This document shows positions 17,878-28,874 of a stretch of DNA of 64,000 bases, one piece after another. The notes beneath the pieces are model-generated. The model made no database searches. It was not told the DNA's origin and saw only the letters and a program-made list of their open reading frames with translations. The DNA is from Starkeya sp. ORNL1 (GTDB taxonomy: Bacteria > Pseudomonadota > Alphaproteobacteria > Rhizobiales > Xanthobacteraceae). Location: positions 5,961,001-6,025,000 of the forward strand of contig NZ_CP048834.1 in assembly GCF_012971745.1 (NCBI RefSeq), read 5' to 3'. Made by a program: the position numbers and the translations under genes. Within the stretch, counting starts at the first letter, position 1. The number at the start of each line of letters is the position of its first letter.

Positions 17878-19097
17878 ATCCGCTGCTGGCGCGCCATCCG
17901 GGCCTCCCTCTGGTGTTCGACGCGCTCGATCGCGACGGCGAGGAGGTGCGCATCGTCGGCGGCGCGGTGCGCGATTGGCTGATCGGGCGTGGCGTGCGCG
18001 CCGACATCGACCTCGCCACCACGGCGCTACCCGACGAGGTGGTGCGGCGGGTCGAGGCCGCCGGGCTTAAGGCGGTGCCGACCGGCATCGAGCACGGCAC
18101 GGTGACGGTAATCGCGGCGGGCGAGCCATTCGAGGTGACGAGCCTGCGCGAAGACGTCGAGACCGATGGGCGCCGCGCCAAGGTGATGTTCGGCCGCGAC
18201 TGGGCACGGGATGCGGCGCGGCGCGACTTCACCATGAACGCGCTCTATATGCGCCGCGACGGCGAGGTGGTGGACCTGGTCGGCGGCCAAGCGGATGCCG
18301 AGGCCGGCCATGTGCGCTTCATCGGCGATGCCGACCAGCGCATCCGCGAGGATTATCTGCGCATCCTCCGGCTGTTCCGCTTCCACGCCGCCTATGGCCG
18401 CAGCCCGCTGGACCAGGCGGCGCTGGCGGCCGCCGTACGCAACAGGGATGGCCTGGCGAACCTGTCGCGCGAGCGGGTGCGGGCCGAACTGATGAAGTTG
18501 CTGGTCGCGCCGCGCGCCGCCGAGACGCTGCGCGAAATGGAATCTGCCGGGCTGCTGCAGCCAGTGCTCGGCGGGGCAGGGGACGTCGAGGTTTTCGGCC
18601 GGTTGGCCGTGATCGAGGCGACGCTGGGCCTCAAGCCGGACGCCGTGCGCCGGCTCGGCGCGCTGGCCGTGCGCACCCTGGAGGATGCCGCGCGATTGAA
18701 GGTGGATCTCAGGCTCTCCAATGCCGAGGCGCAGCGGCTCGAAGACCTCGTAGGTCCCGCCGCAACGCCGGGGATGTGCGAGAAGGGGCAGCGCGCGGCG
18801 CTCTACCGTTTCGGGCGCATCAAGTACGACGACCGCGCCCTGATCGCCTTTGCCCGTGCTGGCGCGCCGCTCGACGACGATGGCTGGCGCGCGCTTCTCG
18901 ACCAGCCGAACCGCTGGACCCCGCCGGTCTTCCCGCTCAATGCCGGCGCCTTCTTTGCGCGCGGCCTGCCGCCGGGGCCGGCGCTTGGCGCCGCCCTGAA
19001 GCGGGCCGAGGAGCTTTGGATCGAGCGTGGCTTCCCCAACGAGCCGCTGGCTCTCGTCGAGATCGTGCGTGACGCGATGGGCCTCAGTGCTTCCTGA
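17874..19097 (+). CDS. CCA tRNA nucleotidyltransferase / poly(A) polymerase family
   Basis: The 407-residue class II nucleotidyltransferase has the metal-binding motif in RIVGGAVRDWLIG and ADIDLATTALPDE. The RRDFTMNAL segment and the RIREDYLRILRLFRFHA block typical of tRNA CCA-adding enzymes follow. It adds or repairs the 3' CCA of tRNAs in the cytosol; poly(A) polymerase activity cannot be excluded by sequence alone. The ATG overlaps the DUF6111 stop (ATGA), which sets the start. The 3' end overlaps the convergent LtrA gene by 14 bp. Confidence 0.92.
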   Translation: MNPLLARHPGLPLVFDALDRDGEEVRIVGGAVRDWLIGRGVRADIDLATTALPDEVVRRVEAAGLKAVPTGIEHGTVTVIAAGEPFEVTSLREDVETDGRRAKVMFGRDWARDAARRDFTMNALYMRRDGEVVDLVGGQADAEAGHVRFIGDADQRIREDYLRILRLFRFHAAYGRSPLDQAALAAAVRNRDGLANLSRERVRAELMKLLVAPRAAETLREMESAGLLQPVLGGAGDVEVFGRLAVIEATLGLKPDAVRRLGALAVRTLEDAARLKVDLRLSNAEAQRLEDLVGPAATPGMCEKGQRAALYRFGRIKYDDRALIAFARAGAPLDDDGWRALLDQPNRWTPPVFPLNAGAFFARGLPPGPALGAALKRAEELWIERGFPNEPLALVEIVRDAMGLSAS

Positions 19098-20265
19098 GCT
19101 CTGCTCGAGTGTGGCGCAGCGACCAGGTCTCCCATGCCGCGACGATCACCAGAACCGCGCTGGTGAGCCCCGCCAGCACGATGGGCTCCAGATGCGAGGC
19201 AACCGGCACGAGCAGCGCCAGCAGCACAAGGCCGATGATGTGCGACAGCGGGAAGTTTCCCGCCACCGGCCATTTGAACAGCCCGACACCGGCGAGATAG
19301 AGCGCGGGCCCCCCGATCATCGCGGCGATGGCCGGCCGCTCCAGATGGCCGATCGGATGGGCGAGCACCAGTTCGTCAGCCACCGCGCACACCACGATGC
19401 CGGCGACCACCAGCAGGTGCGTATAGGTGTAGGCCTGTCGCGCCAGCTTTCCCGGATCGTTTGATTTCGCGATGTGCTCGGCGCTGCGTTCGGCGCCGAC
19501 GTCGAAATAGATCCACCACATGGCGATGGTGCCGACAAAGGCGGTGAGGAAGGCGCTGACGGAGAGCAGGTTGATCTGCGCCTCGGCAAAGGTGGCGCCG
19601 GTGACGAGGATGGATTCGCCAAGCGCGATAATGACGAACAGGCAGCAGCGTTCGGCAAGATGGGCGCCCTCGACATCCCAGTCCCCGGTCTTCGAACGGC
19701 CGAGATTGGGCACGCGGAAGCCGAGCGAGGGCGCGACATATTCGAGGCCGAGCGCCATGATCCAGACCATCAGCCGCGCCTCGCCATCCATCAGCCCGCC
19801 GGCGATCCAGAAGATGGCGGAGAAGCCGAGCCAGATGGTGATGCGCTGGAAGTTGCGGGTGTTGCCGGGGCTCGAATCGCCCAGCGCCCACAGCACGAAC
19901 AGCGAGCGCCCGACCTGCATCGACACATAGGCAATCGCGAACAGCAGCCCCTTCTCGCCGAACGCCTCGGGGATCGAGGTCGAGAGCAGGAGGCCGAGCA
20001 GCATCAGCACGAGCAGCGCAAGCCGCACCGGGGTACGGTCGGGATCAAGCCAGTTGGTCACCCAGGAGGTGAAGATCCACACCCACCACACCGCGAGGAA
20101 CAGCAGCAGCGTGTGCAGCGCGCCGGCGAGGTCGAGATGCGCCAGCAGCGTGTGCGAGAGCTGGGTGATGGCGAAGACGAAGACCAGGTCGAAGAACAGT
20201 TCGACATAGGTGACGCGGGCGTGCCCGCCCTCGTGGCGCGAGCGAAGCAGATTGCGCGGCGACAT
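19084..20265 (-). CDS. Low temperature requirement protein A (LtrA) family membrane protein
   Basis: The 393-residue polytopic membrane protein has about ten hydrophobic segments. It begins with the family-typical RVTYVELFFDLVFVFAITQL near residue 18, followed by WVWIFTSWVTNWLDPD. CLFVIIALGESILVTG near residue 207 is the other LtrA signature. LtrA was first described from a Listeria mutant unable to grow in the cold; its transport or enzymatic role is unknown. The gene converges on the CCA-adding enzyme gene. Confidence 0.9.
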   Translation of the reverse strand: MSPRNLLRSRHEGGHARVTYVELFFDLVFVFAITQLSHTLLAHLDLAGALHTLLLFLAVWWVWIFTSWVTNWLDPDRTPVRLALLVLMLLGLLLSTSIPEAFGEKGLLFAIAYVSMQVGRSLFVLWALGDSSPGNTRNFQRITIWLGFSAIFWIAGGLMDGEARLMVWIMALGLEYVAPSLGFRVPNLGRSKTGDWDVEGAHLAERCCLFVIIALGESILVTGATFAEAQINLLSVSAFLTAFVGTIAMWWIYFDVGAERSAEHIAKSNDPGKLARQAYTYTHLLVVAGIVVCAVADELVLAHPIGHLERPAIAAMIGGPALYLAGVGLFKWPVAGNFPLSHIIGLVLLALLVPVASHLEPIVLAGLTSAVLVIVAAWETWSLRHTRAELRKH

Positions 20266-20380
20266 TGGTGAGCCCCGATTACCGATTCGCCCATCTTAAG
20301 CGGGGCCGTGGCCGGCACCATGCCGTCACGTGAGGCGTGCTACCTCACCCTGAGGATCTGATGGAAAATACCAACAGACC

Positions 20381-20467
20381 CTCGTCCCCGGGCTTGACCC
20401 GGGGATCCAGCCCATCCGCATGCACCCGGTCGAAGTCTGGATCCCCGGGTCAAGCCCGGGGATGAGG
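20381..20467. repeat. Dispersed palindromic repeat, family 2 (CCCGGGCTTGACCCGGG type)
   Basis: A left arm (CCCCGGGCTTGACCCGGGG) and an inverted right arm (CCCCGGGTCAAGCCCGGGG) are separated by about 26 bp. Each arm is itself palindromic. Related copies flank the GIY-YIG pseudogene at 24.8 and 25.15 kb. This element fills much of the 260-bp gap between the LtrA and DUF2158 genes. Confidence 0.85.
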
Positions 20468-20525
20468 GCGGAGAGCGGGCTCTCTCAGCGGAAGGGGCGA
20501 ACTTTGGGTGAGGCTCTGAGGTCGC

Positions 20526-20744
20526 TCAGCGCTCGTCTTCGTCCTCGTCTTCCTCGTCTTCGTCCTCTTCCTCGCCTTCGAGCTCGGCCTTGGAGAGCAG
20601 GACAGGAGCGAATTCGTGGGTGCGGAATTCGCCCACCGTTTCCTCGAACCAGATGCAGCTCACCTTTTCCGCGGTCGCCGTGACGACGGTGAGAAGCGGG
20701 CCGCCGGACTTGAGTTCGACGACATCGCCGGGTGCGAATTCCAT
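20526..20744 (-). CDS. DUF2158 family protein (YodC-like) with acidic tail
   Basis: The 72-residue product begins MEFAPGDVVELKSGGPLLTV, the DUF2158 signature, followed by VSCIWFEE. Function is unknown; the fold is a small SH3-like barrel. The C-terminus is an unusual run of 16 residues that are almost all Glu or Asp, encoded by a GAG/GAC/GAA-rich simple repeat. I placed the start at the ATG before EFAPGDVV because homologues begin there. Confidence 0.88.
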   Translation of the reverse strand: MEFAPGDVVELKSGGPLLTVVTATAEKVSCIWFEETVGEFRTHEFAPVLLSKAELEGEEEDEDEEDEDEDER

Positions 20745-20934
20745 GGGGTAGCTCCGTGTTCGAGATTTCGCCTGTCTAGCGAGCGCGCATGACGATGCGA
20801 TCACGGACGGACAGTCAATGAAAAAGGACACTCAACGAAAAAGCTGAAAGCGACATGTCGGGACGCAGGCGGCCGGTTCGTCCTGTGGAAGGCCGGAAAG
20901 AACGGCGTATCGAAAACGGGAAAGGGAATTGCCA

Positions 20935-21324
20935 ATGGCAAAGGAGATGTTCGTCAACCTGCCGGTGAAGGATCTGCCGCGTTCAATGGCGTTCTTCCGT
21001 GCGCTCGGGTTCGATTTCAACATGGATTTCACCAATGAGCAGGGCGCCTGCATGGTGGTCGGCCCCAATATCTACGCCATGCTGCTGACCGAGCCGTTCT
21101 TCCGGACCTTCACCGACAAGACGGTGATCGATTCCCACAGCCAGGTCGAAGTGCTGGTGTGCATCTCGGTCGAGGATCGCGCCGGCGTCGACGATATGGT
21201 GGCCAAGGCCAAGGCGGCCGGCGGCAAGGTGCCGCGGGAGCCGCAGGACCATGGCTTCATGTACGGCCACGGCTTCCAGGATCTCGACGGCCATGTCTGG
21301 GAAATCATCGCCATGGCGTCCTGA
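20935..21324 (+). CDS. VOC family protein (glyoxalase/bleomycin-resistance fold)
   Basis: The 129-residue product has the paired beta-alpha-beta modules of the VOC superfamily: MFVNLPVKDLPRSMAFFRAL at the start and YGHGFQDLDGHVWEII at the end. The C-terminal Glu of VWEII is a usual metal ligand. The family covers lyases, dioxygenases and resistance proteins, and the substrate cannot be assigned. An AAAGGGAA box precedes the ATG. It stands alone on its strand. Confidence 0.9.
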   Translation: MAKEMFVNLPVKDLPRSMAFFRALGFDFNMDFTNEQGACMVVGPNIYAMLLTEPFFRTFTDKTVIDSHSQVEVLVCISVEDRAGVDDMVAKAKAAGGKVPREPQDHGFMYGHGFQDLDGHVWEIIAMAS

Positions 21325-21454
21325 TCGGGATGCCTCGAGATAGCGTGCCATGCGCGGTGCGCAGGCGGTGCCGCCGCGAATGAGGGTTGCGGCGGGCTCG
21401 CCGGCTTGTCAGGGTAACTTCGTCTCCCCTCTGGTCTCGGCTGCTCCCGCCTTC

Positions 21455-21721
21455 ATGATGACCCTCGTCATCCTCGCTTCCTCGCTGCTGATGATCGTCA
21501 TCGGCATGGTGCTGCTCAAGGCGCATGGCGTCGCGCTGCTCGGGATCGGCGCGCTGTTCGCCGCCTCGGGCTTCGCGCAGCGCGCCTGCGTCCCTGATGG
21601 TTCCGGCTCGCTGTGCCTTGGGCTCGGGCCGGGTCTGTCGCCTGCGCTGTACGCCTTTGCCCTGGTGTTCCTGGTGCCGGGCGTGCTCAAGCTGGCGCTG
21701 CGCATGCGGCGTCAGGGCTGA
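21455..21721 (+). CDS. Hypothetical small membrane protein
   Basis: I do not recognise this product of about 88 residues. It has a hydrophobic first half (TLVILASSLLMIVIGMVLL, then GVALLGIGALFAASGFAQ) and a third segment near the end (ALYAFALVFLVPGVLKLAL), with two cysteines between them that could form a disulfide. There is no strong ribosome-binding site, and the start could lie further upstream. It ends 6 bp before the convergent hemF stop. Confidence 0.45.
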   Translation: MMTLVILASSLLMIVIGMVLLKAHGVALLGIGALFAASGFAQRACVPDGSGSLCLGLGPGLSPALYAFALVFLVPGVLKLALRMRRQG

Positions 21722-21727
21722 ACGGAT

Positions 21728-22657
21728 TCACGGCCACTTCACCACCGGCGGCATCGAGGAGAGGATCGAATCGACATTGCCGCCGGTCTTCAGCCCGAAC
21801 ACCGTGCCGCGATCGTGCAGCAGGTTGAATTCGACATAGCGACCGCGGCGCACCAGCTGCTCCTCGCGGTCCCTGGCGGTCCACGGCGTTGCGAAATTGG
21901 CGCGGACCAGGCGCGGATAGATGTCGAGGAAGGCGAGGCCGACATCGCGGGTGAAGGCGAAGTCGGCGTCCCAGTCGCCACTGTCCAGCCAGTCATAGAA
22001 GATGCCGCCGATGCCGCGCGGCTCCTTGCGATGCGGCAGCCAGAAATACTCGTCGCACCACGTCTTCAGCCGCTCATAGTCCGCCACCGCGTGCGGCGCA
22101 CAGGCACCGCGCATGGCGGCGTGGAAGGCCGCCGCGTCGACATCGTCCTGGGTGCGGCGGCGCTCGAGCAGCGGGGTGAGATCGGCGCCGCCGCCGAACC
22201 ACGCCTTTGAGGTGACGACGAAGCGCGTGTTCATGTGCACCGCCGGCACATGCGGATTGGCCAGATGGGCGATCAGCGAGATGCCGGTGGCGTGGAAGTG
22301 CGGATCTTCCTCGGCGCCGGGGATCTGCTTGCGGAACTCCGGCGCGAACGTGCCGTGCACCGTCGAACAGTGCACGCCGACCTTCTCGAACAAGCGCCCG
22401 CGCATCATCGACATCACGCCGCCGCCGCCCGCAGCGCCGGAATGGTCGGTGCGCTGCCAGGGGGTGCGGACGAAGCGGCCGGGGGCGCCCTCATAGAGCG
22501 TCGCCGGTGCCTCGTCCTCCAACGTCTCGAAGGCTGCGCAGATGCGGTCGCGCAATTGCTCGAACCAGGCGCGGGCAGCAGCCTTGCGCACATCGAGCGT
22601 GCCGGTTTTGCGATGATCCAGCCGATCGGTGCTGGTCTTGGCGGTAGCTTCGGGCAT
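21728..22657 (-). CDS. hemF: Oxygen-dependent coproporphyrinogen-III oxidase
   Basis: The 309-residue product matches HemF throughout: [43 protein letters not shown] and the C-terminal [16 protein letters not shown]. The enzyme uses O2 to convert coproporphyrinogen III to protoporphyrinogen IX in haem synthesis. It acts as a cytosolic dimer. The start is the ATG (MPEATAK) with GGGAGG 6 nt upstream; longer in-frame starts lack such a site. The gene is divergent from the exporter ABC gene. Its presence fits an aerobic, cytochrome-rich organism like the one encoding petABC nearby. Confidence 0.95.
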   Translation of the reverse strand: MPEATAKTSTDRLDHRKTGTLDVRKAAARAWFEQLRDRICAAFETLEDEAPATLYEGAPGRFVRTPWQRTDHSGAAGGGGVMSMMRGRLFEKVGVHCSTVHGTFAPEFRKQIPGAEEDPHFHATGISLIAHLANPHVPAVHMNTRFVVTSKAWFGGGADLTPLLERRRTQDDVDAAAFHAAMRGACAPHAVADYERLKTWCDEYFWLPHRKEPRGIGGIFYDWLDSGDWDADFAFTRDVGLAFLDIYPRLVRANFATPWTARDREEQLVRRGRYVEFNLLHDRGTVFGLKTGGNVDSILSSMPPVVKWP

Positions 22658-22867
22658 CGGGGCCTCCCTCATCGGAGCGCTACAGTGACATTTGTTCTGA
22701 AGCGATCCGGGCGCGGCGGGTTTGATCCGCCGCAAGGCACGTGAATCTTAGCCGGTGAATTTCGGCGGGTGGATTTTGCGGGAACGTCGCTTCGCACGAA
22801 AGCTCTCCGTCGTCACCTTTCCGCCGACCGACATACTGGTGCCGCAACCGGCCACCATAAGCGCGAC

Positions 22868-24733
<1,866 letters not shown>

Positions 24734-24747
24734 CGCGGTCCCCGAGG

Positions 24748-24835
24748 TCTGGATTCGCGGGTTACGCCCGCGGATGAGGGAAGTTGCAAAACCACCTATC
24801 CACCCTCATGCCCGGGCTTGACCCGGGCATCCAGA
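24748..24835. repeat. Palindromic repeats, family 2 (two arms upstream of the GIY-YIG gene)
   Basis: A divergent arm (GTCTGGATTCGCGGG...CGCGGATGAGGG) at 24748-24780 is followed by an inverted arm (CTCATGCCCGGGC...CCCGGGCATCCAGAG) at 24803-24835. The second arm is the inverse of the copy found just after the GIY-YIG frame. Confidence 0.8.
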
Positions 24836-24853
24836 GACCTCGACATCTCGCCG

Positions 24854-25140
24854 GTGGACAAACATTGGGTGTACATCTTGGCCAGCCGCAGAAACGGCAC
24901 GCTCTACGTGGGCGTGACGCGGATCTTGCGCGTCGCATCCACGAGCACCGTACGGAACTCATGCCGGGCTTCACTGAGAAGTACGAGGTGAAGCTGTTGG
25001 TTTATGCAGAGCCGCACGATACCGCCTTGGCTGCAATCCAGCGGGAGAAGAATATCAAGCATTGGTCCCGCAAGTGGAAACTCGCGCTTGTCGAGCGCGA
25101 CAATCCCAACTGGCGCGATCTTTATGACGATCTCGTCTGA
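24854..25140 (+). pseudogene. GIY-YIG nuclease family protein, broken by a -1 frameshift
   Basis: One frame encodes HWVYILASRRNGTLYVGVTR, the GIY-YIG catalytic core, from a GTG at 24854. After CGG at 24920-24922 the homology continues in the next frame as DLARRIHEHR, ending NPNWRDLYDDLV. Restoring one G at about 24922 would rebuild a typical product of about 95 residues, as in the UPF0213/YhbQ-like group. The fault is either a real inactivating deletion or a sequencing error. The unit is bounded by inverted copies of a palindromic repeat, suggesting it travelled as a small mobile cassette. Confidence 0.8.
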
Positions 25141-25174
25141 AGTCTGGATCCCCGGGTCAAGCCCGGGGATGAGG
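25141..25174. repeat. Palindromic repeat, family 2 (downstream of the GIY-YIG gene)
   Basis: GTCTGGATCCCCGGGTC continues into AAGCCCGGGGATGAGG and begins directly after the stop codon of the GIY-YIG remnant. It is the inverse of the arm at 24803-24835 and nearly identical to the right arm at 20437-20467. Confidence 0.85.
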
Positions 25175-25208
25175 GTGCTCTTGGGGCTAGTGGACGCGTT
25201 CTTTGAGG

Positions 25209-25685
25209 CTAGCGGTAGGTGGCAGGAGCAAACCCTCCGACCTGCCGCAGCGCTTCCCCCGCGATCATCGCGCCCGCCACCGCCACGTTCAGCGAGCGGG
25301 CTCCCGCTACCATTGGGATGATCACCCGCGCGTTCGCCCGCGCATGGACCGCGTCCGGCACGCCGGCGCTCTCGCGGCCGAGGAGGAGCACGTCGTCGGC
25401 GAGGAAGGCGAAGTCCGCATAGGGAATCGCACCTTTCGTGGTCGCCAGCACCAGGCGGCGGCGCTCGCTGGCCCGCCATTCCTCGAACGCCGCGAACGAT
25501 GAGTGGCGGTGGATCGCCGCACGGTCGAGATAGTCCATGCCGGCGCGGCGGAAGCCGGCATCGCCGACGGGAAAGCCTGCCGGTTCAATGATGTGTAGCG
25601 CCAGGTCAAGGCAGGCGCAGAGTCGCGCCAATGTGCCGGCATTCTGCGCGATATCCGGCTCATAGAGCGCTAGGACGAGGCTCAT
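25209..25685 (-). CDS. trmL: tRNA (cytidine(34)-2'-O)-methyltransferase
   Basis: The 158-residue SpoU-type (SPOUT) methyltransferase begins [20 protein letters not shown] and has [12 protein letters not shown] and the knot-forming [18 protein letters not shown]. Length and motifs match TrmL/YibK, which methylates the wobble-base ribose of tRNA-Leu species using SAM. It is a cytosolic dimer. It is transcribed divergently from petA. Confidence 0.93.
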   Translation of the reverse strand: MSLVLALYEPDIAQNAGTLARLCACLDLALHIIEPAGFPVGDAGFRRAGMDYLDRAAIHRHSSFAAFEEWRASERRRLVLATTKGAIPYADFAFLADDVLLLGRESAGVPDAVHARANARVIIPMVAGARSLNVAVAGAMIAGEALRQVGGFAPATYR

Positions 25686-25915
25686 TCCATTTTCTCCGGC
25701 AACGGGTTGCCGTGCGCGCTCAAAGGCTGCGACGGGGCAGGACGGACTGCCGCACTGCGCTCATCTGGACAAGGGGCGATGACGATGCAATTAGAGGCTC
25801 TCGAAGGTACCCGCCCCCATTTTCGGGGCGCGCACCGCGTCGCGCCTGGCCCGGGGGCTCCCGCATGGGGGAGGGCACCGCGCGAAAGGCAGGGTCGAGG
25901 GAAAGGGAACCGAAC

Positions 25916-26476
25916 GTGGCAGTAACTGGAACGGCGGAACCCACTCGCCGCGACTTCCTCTACATCGCAACCGGCGCTGTCGGAGCGGTGGGAGCGGCAG
26001 CGGCGGTCTGGCCCTTCATTTCCCAGCTTCAGCCGGATGCTTCCGTGCTGGCGCTCTCCTCGACGGAGGTCGATCTCGCCCCGATCCAGGAAGGCCAGAT
26101 CGTCACGGTGAAGTGGCGCGGCAAGCCGGTCTTCGTATGGAACCGCACCGCGAAGGACATTGCCGAGGCGAAGGGGGTCGCGGTCTCCGCGCTGCTCGAT
26201 CCCATCGCCCGCAATGCCAACCTGCCGGCCGATGCTCCCGCCACCGACGAGAACCGGGCCGCCCGCGACAAGGAGCGGTGGCTCGTCGTCATCGGCATCT
26301 GCACCCATCTCGGCTGCGTACCCATCGGCCACGCAGGCGAGTATGATGGCTGGTTCTGCCCGTGCCACGGCTCGGAATATGACGGTGCCGGACGCGTGCG
26401 CCGCGGTCCGGCTCCCGAGAACCTTGCCATTCCGCCCTATCAATTCGTGTCCGACACGAAGATCTCCATCGGCTGA
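25916..26476 (+). CDS. petA: Ubiquinol-cytochrome c reductase iron-sulfur subunit (Rieske)
   Basis: The 186-residue protein has a twin-arginine signal ([20 protein letters not shown]) that anchors it, then the Rieske domain with [10 protein letters not shown] and [11 protein letters not shown], whose two Cys and two His bind the 2Fe-2S cluster. It passes electrons from ubiquinol to cytochrome c1 in the bc1 complex. The start is GTG at 25916 with an AAAGGGAA box 5 nt upstream; earlier in-frame ATG codons would put about 95 non-homologous residues before the twin-arginine signal. It is first in petABC. Confidence 0.95.
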   Translation: MAVTGTAEPTRRDFLYIATGAVGAVGAAAAVWPFISQLQPDASVLALSSTEVDLAPIQEGQIVTVKWRGKPVFVWNRTAKDIAEAKGVAVSALLDPIARNANLPADAPATDENRAARDKERWLVVIGICTHLGCVPIGHAGEYDGWFCPCHGSEYDGAGRVRRGPAPENLAIPPYQFVSDTKISIG

Positions 26477-26500
26477 GCCGGCGTCAGGGACCTTGCATCA

Positions 26501-27775
26501 ATGAGCGGACACGCGACATTCGAGCCGAAGAACCCGGCGCTGAAGTGGTTCGAGAGCCGGCTGCCTCTGGTGGGGCTGGTCCATTCCTCGTTCGTGGCCT
26601 ATCCGACGCCGCGCAACCTGAACTACTGGTGGACCTTCGGCGGCATCCTCTCGCTGATGCTCGGCGTGCAGATCATCTCCGGCGTCGTGCTGGTGATGCA
26701 CTACACCCCGCACGCGACGCTCGCCTTCGACTCGGTCGAGCACATCATGCGCGACGTCAGCTATGGCTGGCTGCTCCGCTACATCCATGCCAACGGCGCC
26801 TCGATGTTCTTCATCGCGGTGTACATTCACATGTTCCGCGGCCTCTATTACGGGTCCTACAAGGCCCCCCGCGAGGTGCTGTGGATCCTCGGCGTGATCA
26901 TCTATCTGCTCATGATGGCGACCGGCTTCATGGGCTATGTGCTGCCTTGGGGCCAGATGAGCTTCTGGGGCGCCACCGTCATCACCAACCTGTTCTCGGC
27001 CATCCCGGTGGTCGGCCCGACCATCGTCGAGTGGCTATGGGGCGGCTTCGCGGTCGACAATCCGACGCTGAACCGCTTCTTCTCGCTGCATTATCTGCTG
27101 CCCTTCATGATCGCCGGCGTCGTCGTGCTGCACATCTGGGCGCTGCACGTGGTCGGCCAGAACAACCCGACCGGCGTCGAGCCGAAGTCGGAGAAGGACA
27201 CCGTGGCATTCACGCCCTACGCGACCATCAAGGATGGTTTCGCGATGGTGTGCTTCCTGATCTTCTTCTCCTGGTTCATCTTCTACATCCCGAACTATCT
27301 CGGCCACGCCGACAACTACATCCCGGCCAATCCGCTGGTGACGCCGGCGCACATCGTGCCCGAATGGTACTACCTGCCGTTCTACGCCATGCTGCGCTCG
27401 GTGCCGGACAAGCTCGGCGGCGTGCTGACCATGTTCGGTGCCATCCTGGTGCTGTTCTTCGTGCCATGGCTCGATACCTCGAAGGTGCGATCGGGCAGCT
27501 ACCGCCCGCTGTTCAAGCAGTTCTTCTGGATCTGGATCGCGGTGTGCATCGGGCTCGGCTGGCTCGGCTCGAAGCCGGCCGAGGGTGGCTACGTGATCGC
27601 CGGCCGCATCCTCACCGTCTGGTACTTCGCGCACTTCCTCATCATCCTGCCGCTGCTCGGCCTGTTCGAGAAGCCGAAGGCAGTGCCGGCCTCGATCACC
27701 GAGGCGGTGCTGGGCAAGTCCAGGGGCGGTGCGCCCGTCGCCGCCGGCGTCTCGGCGCCCGACGTCAAGGGTTGA
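26501..27775 (+). CDS. petB: Cytochrome b of the bc1 complex
   Basis: The 424-residue membrane protein has the full-length cytochrome b layout. Segments include [39 protein letters not shown] with haem-ligand histidines, [19 protein letters not shown] at the Qo site, and [14 protein letters not shown] with the conserved PEWY. It binds haems bL and bH and forms both quinone sites. It lies between petA and petC with short gaps. Unlike Bradyrhizobium fbcH, cytochrome b and c1 are separate genes here. Confidence 0.96.
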   Translation: MSGHATFEPKNPALKWFESRLPLVGLVHSSFVAYPTPRNLNYWWTFGGILSLMLGVQIISGVVLVMHYTPHATLAFDSVEHIMRDVSYGWLLRYIHANGASMFFIAVYIHMFRGLYYGSYKAPREVLWILGVIIYLLMMATGFMGYVLPWGQMSFWGATVITNLFSAIPVVGPTIVEWLWGGFAVDNPTLNRFFSLHYLLPFMIAGVVVLHIWALHVVGQNNPTGVEPKSEKDTVAFTPYATIKDGFAMVCFLIFFSWFIFYIPNYLGHADNYIPANPLVTPAHIVPEWYYLPFYAMLRSVPDKLGGVLTMFGAILVLFFVPWLDTSKVRSGSYRPLFKQFFWIWIAVCIGLGWLGSKPAEGGYVIAGRILTVWYFAHFLIILPLLGLFEKPKAVPASITEAVLGKSRGGAPVAAGVSAPDVKG

Positions 27776-27789
27776 GCGGAACGGATACG

Positions 27790-28647
27790 ATGAACAAACT
27801 CATGTCTCTCCGCTCGCTCACCCTCGGTGCCGCCGCGGCCCTGCTGCTGGCGGGTGCCCCCGCCGCCTTCGCGCAAGAGCACGGCGCGCCGCAGCCGCAC
27901 CGCGAAAGCTGGTCCTTCGCCGGCCCGTTCGGCAAATACGACCAGGCGCAGCTGCAGCGCGGCTTCCAGGTGTTCAAGGAGGTCTGCTCCTCCTGCCACT
28001 CCGCTCACCTGTTCGCCTTCCGCAACCTCGCGCAGGAGGGCGGGCCGGGCTATTCCGAGGACCAGGCCAAGACGGTCGCCGAAGAATACAAGGTGCAGGA
28101 CGGGCCGAATGATTCCGGCGACATGTTCGAGCGTCCGGCGCGGCTTTCCGACCGTTGGCCTTCGCCCTTCCCGAACGAGCAGGCGGCGCGTGCCTCGAAC
28201 GGCGGCGCGTTCCCGCCGGATTTCTCGGTGCTGGCCAAGGCGCGGACCTATGAGGTGGGCTTTCCGGGCTTCCTGATCGACGTGCTGAAGCAGTATCAGG
28301 AGCAGGGTCCGGACTATATCCACGCGCTGCTGAACGGCTACAAGGACACCCCGCCGGAAGGCTTCAATCTGCCGGAAGGCGCGCACTACAACGAGTACTT
28401 CCCCGGCCACGCCATCAAGATGCCGAAGCCGCTGTCGGACGACCAGGTCACCTATAGCGACGGCACCCCGCAGACGGTCGACCAGTATTCCCGCGACGTC
28501 GTCGCCTTCATGATGTGGCTCGCCGAGCCGCACCTCGAGGCGCGCAAGCGCATCGGCTTCCAGGTGATGCTGTTCCTGATCCTCTTCGCCGGGCTGCTCT
28601 ACTTCACCAAGAAGAAGGTGTGGAAGAGCGTGCACGACCACGCCTGA
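27790..28647 (+). CDS. petC: Cytochrome c1 of the bc1 complex
   Basis: The 285-residue product has a cleavable signal peptide ending GAPAAFAQE, the haem attachment motif CSSCH near residue 66, a distal Met region near MPKPLSDDQVTY, and a C-terminal membrane anchor (FQVMLFLILFAGLLYF) followed by KKKVWKSVHDHA. It carries electrons from the Rieske protein to soluble or membrane cytochrome c. The ATG lies 14 bp after the petB stop. A strong terminator follows, closing the operon. Confidence 0.96.
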   Translation: MNKLMSLRSLTLGAAAALLLAGAPAAFAQEHGAPQPHRESWSFAGPFGKYDQAQLQRGFQVFKEVCSSCHSAHLFAFRNLAQEGGPGYSEDQAKTVAEEYKVQDGPNDSGDMFERPARLSDRWPSPFPNEQAARASNGGAFPPDFSVLAKARTYEVGFPGFLIDVLKQYQEQGPDYIHALLNGYKDTPPEGFNLPEGAHYNEYFPGHAIKMPKPLSDDQVTYSDGTPQTVDQYSRDVVAFMMWLAEPHLEARKRIGFQVMLFLILFAGLLYFTKKKVWKSVHDHA

Positions 28648-28670
28648 GCGCGACGCTCGGTACGGATTGA

Positions 28671-28695
28671 AAGGGCCCCGATAGGGGCCCTTTGC
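28671..28695 (+). terminator. Rho-independent terminator of petABC
   Basis: AAGGGCCCC pairs perfectly with GGGGCCCTT around a GATA loop, followed by a short T run. It sits about 25 bp after the petC stop. Confidence 0.85.
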
Positions 28696-28723
28696 ATTTG
28701 GTGCGATGGGGCCGCTTTGCTGA

Positions 28724-28825
28724 GCATCCTTCGAGGCCCGGCGTTGCCGGGCACCTCAGGATGACGTCGTGTTTAAAAGAGCCACGTCATTCTGAGGTGC
28801 TCGCGCAGCGAGCCTCGAAGGATGC
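28724..28825. repeat. Dispersed palindromic repeat, family 1 (copy B)
   Basis: It has the same outer arms as copy A (GCATCCTTCGAGGC and GCCTCGAAGGATGC) and the inner CACCTCAGGATGACGT inverted pair, with different bases at the two hairpin tips. It lies between the petABC terminator and the solute-binding gene. Confidence 0.85.
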
Positions 28826-28874
28826 TGAAGCAGAGCGACACCCGTCCGCGATGCATGCACGCTGAGGAGCGCAC

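Noticed and set aside
26545..27789. A long plus-strand frame overlapping petB out of frame
   Set aside because: Only its end (from 27790) is a gene, petC. The earlier part overlaps cytochrome b out of frame and has no homology.
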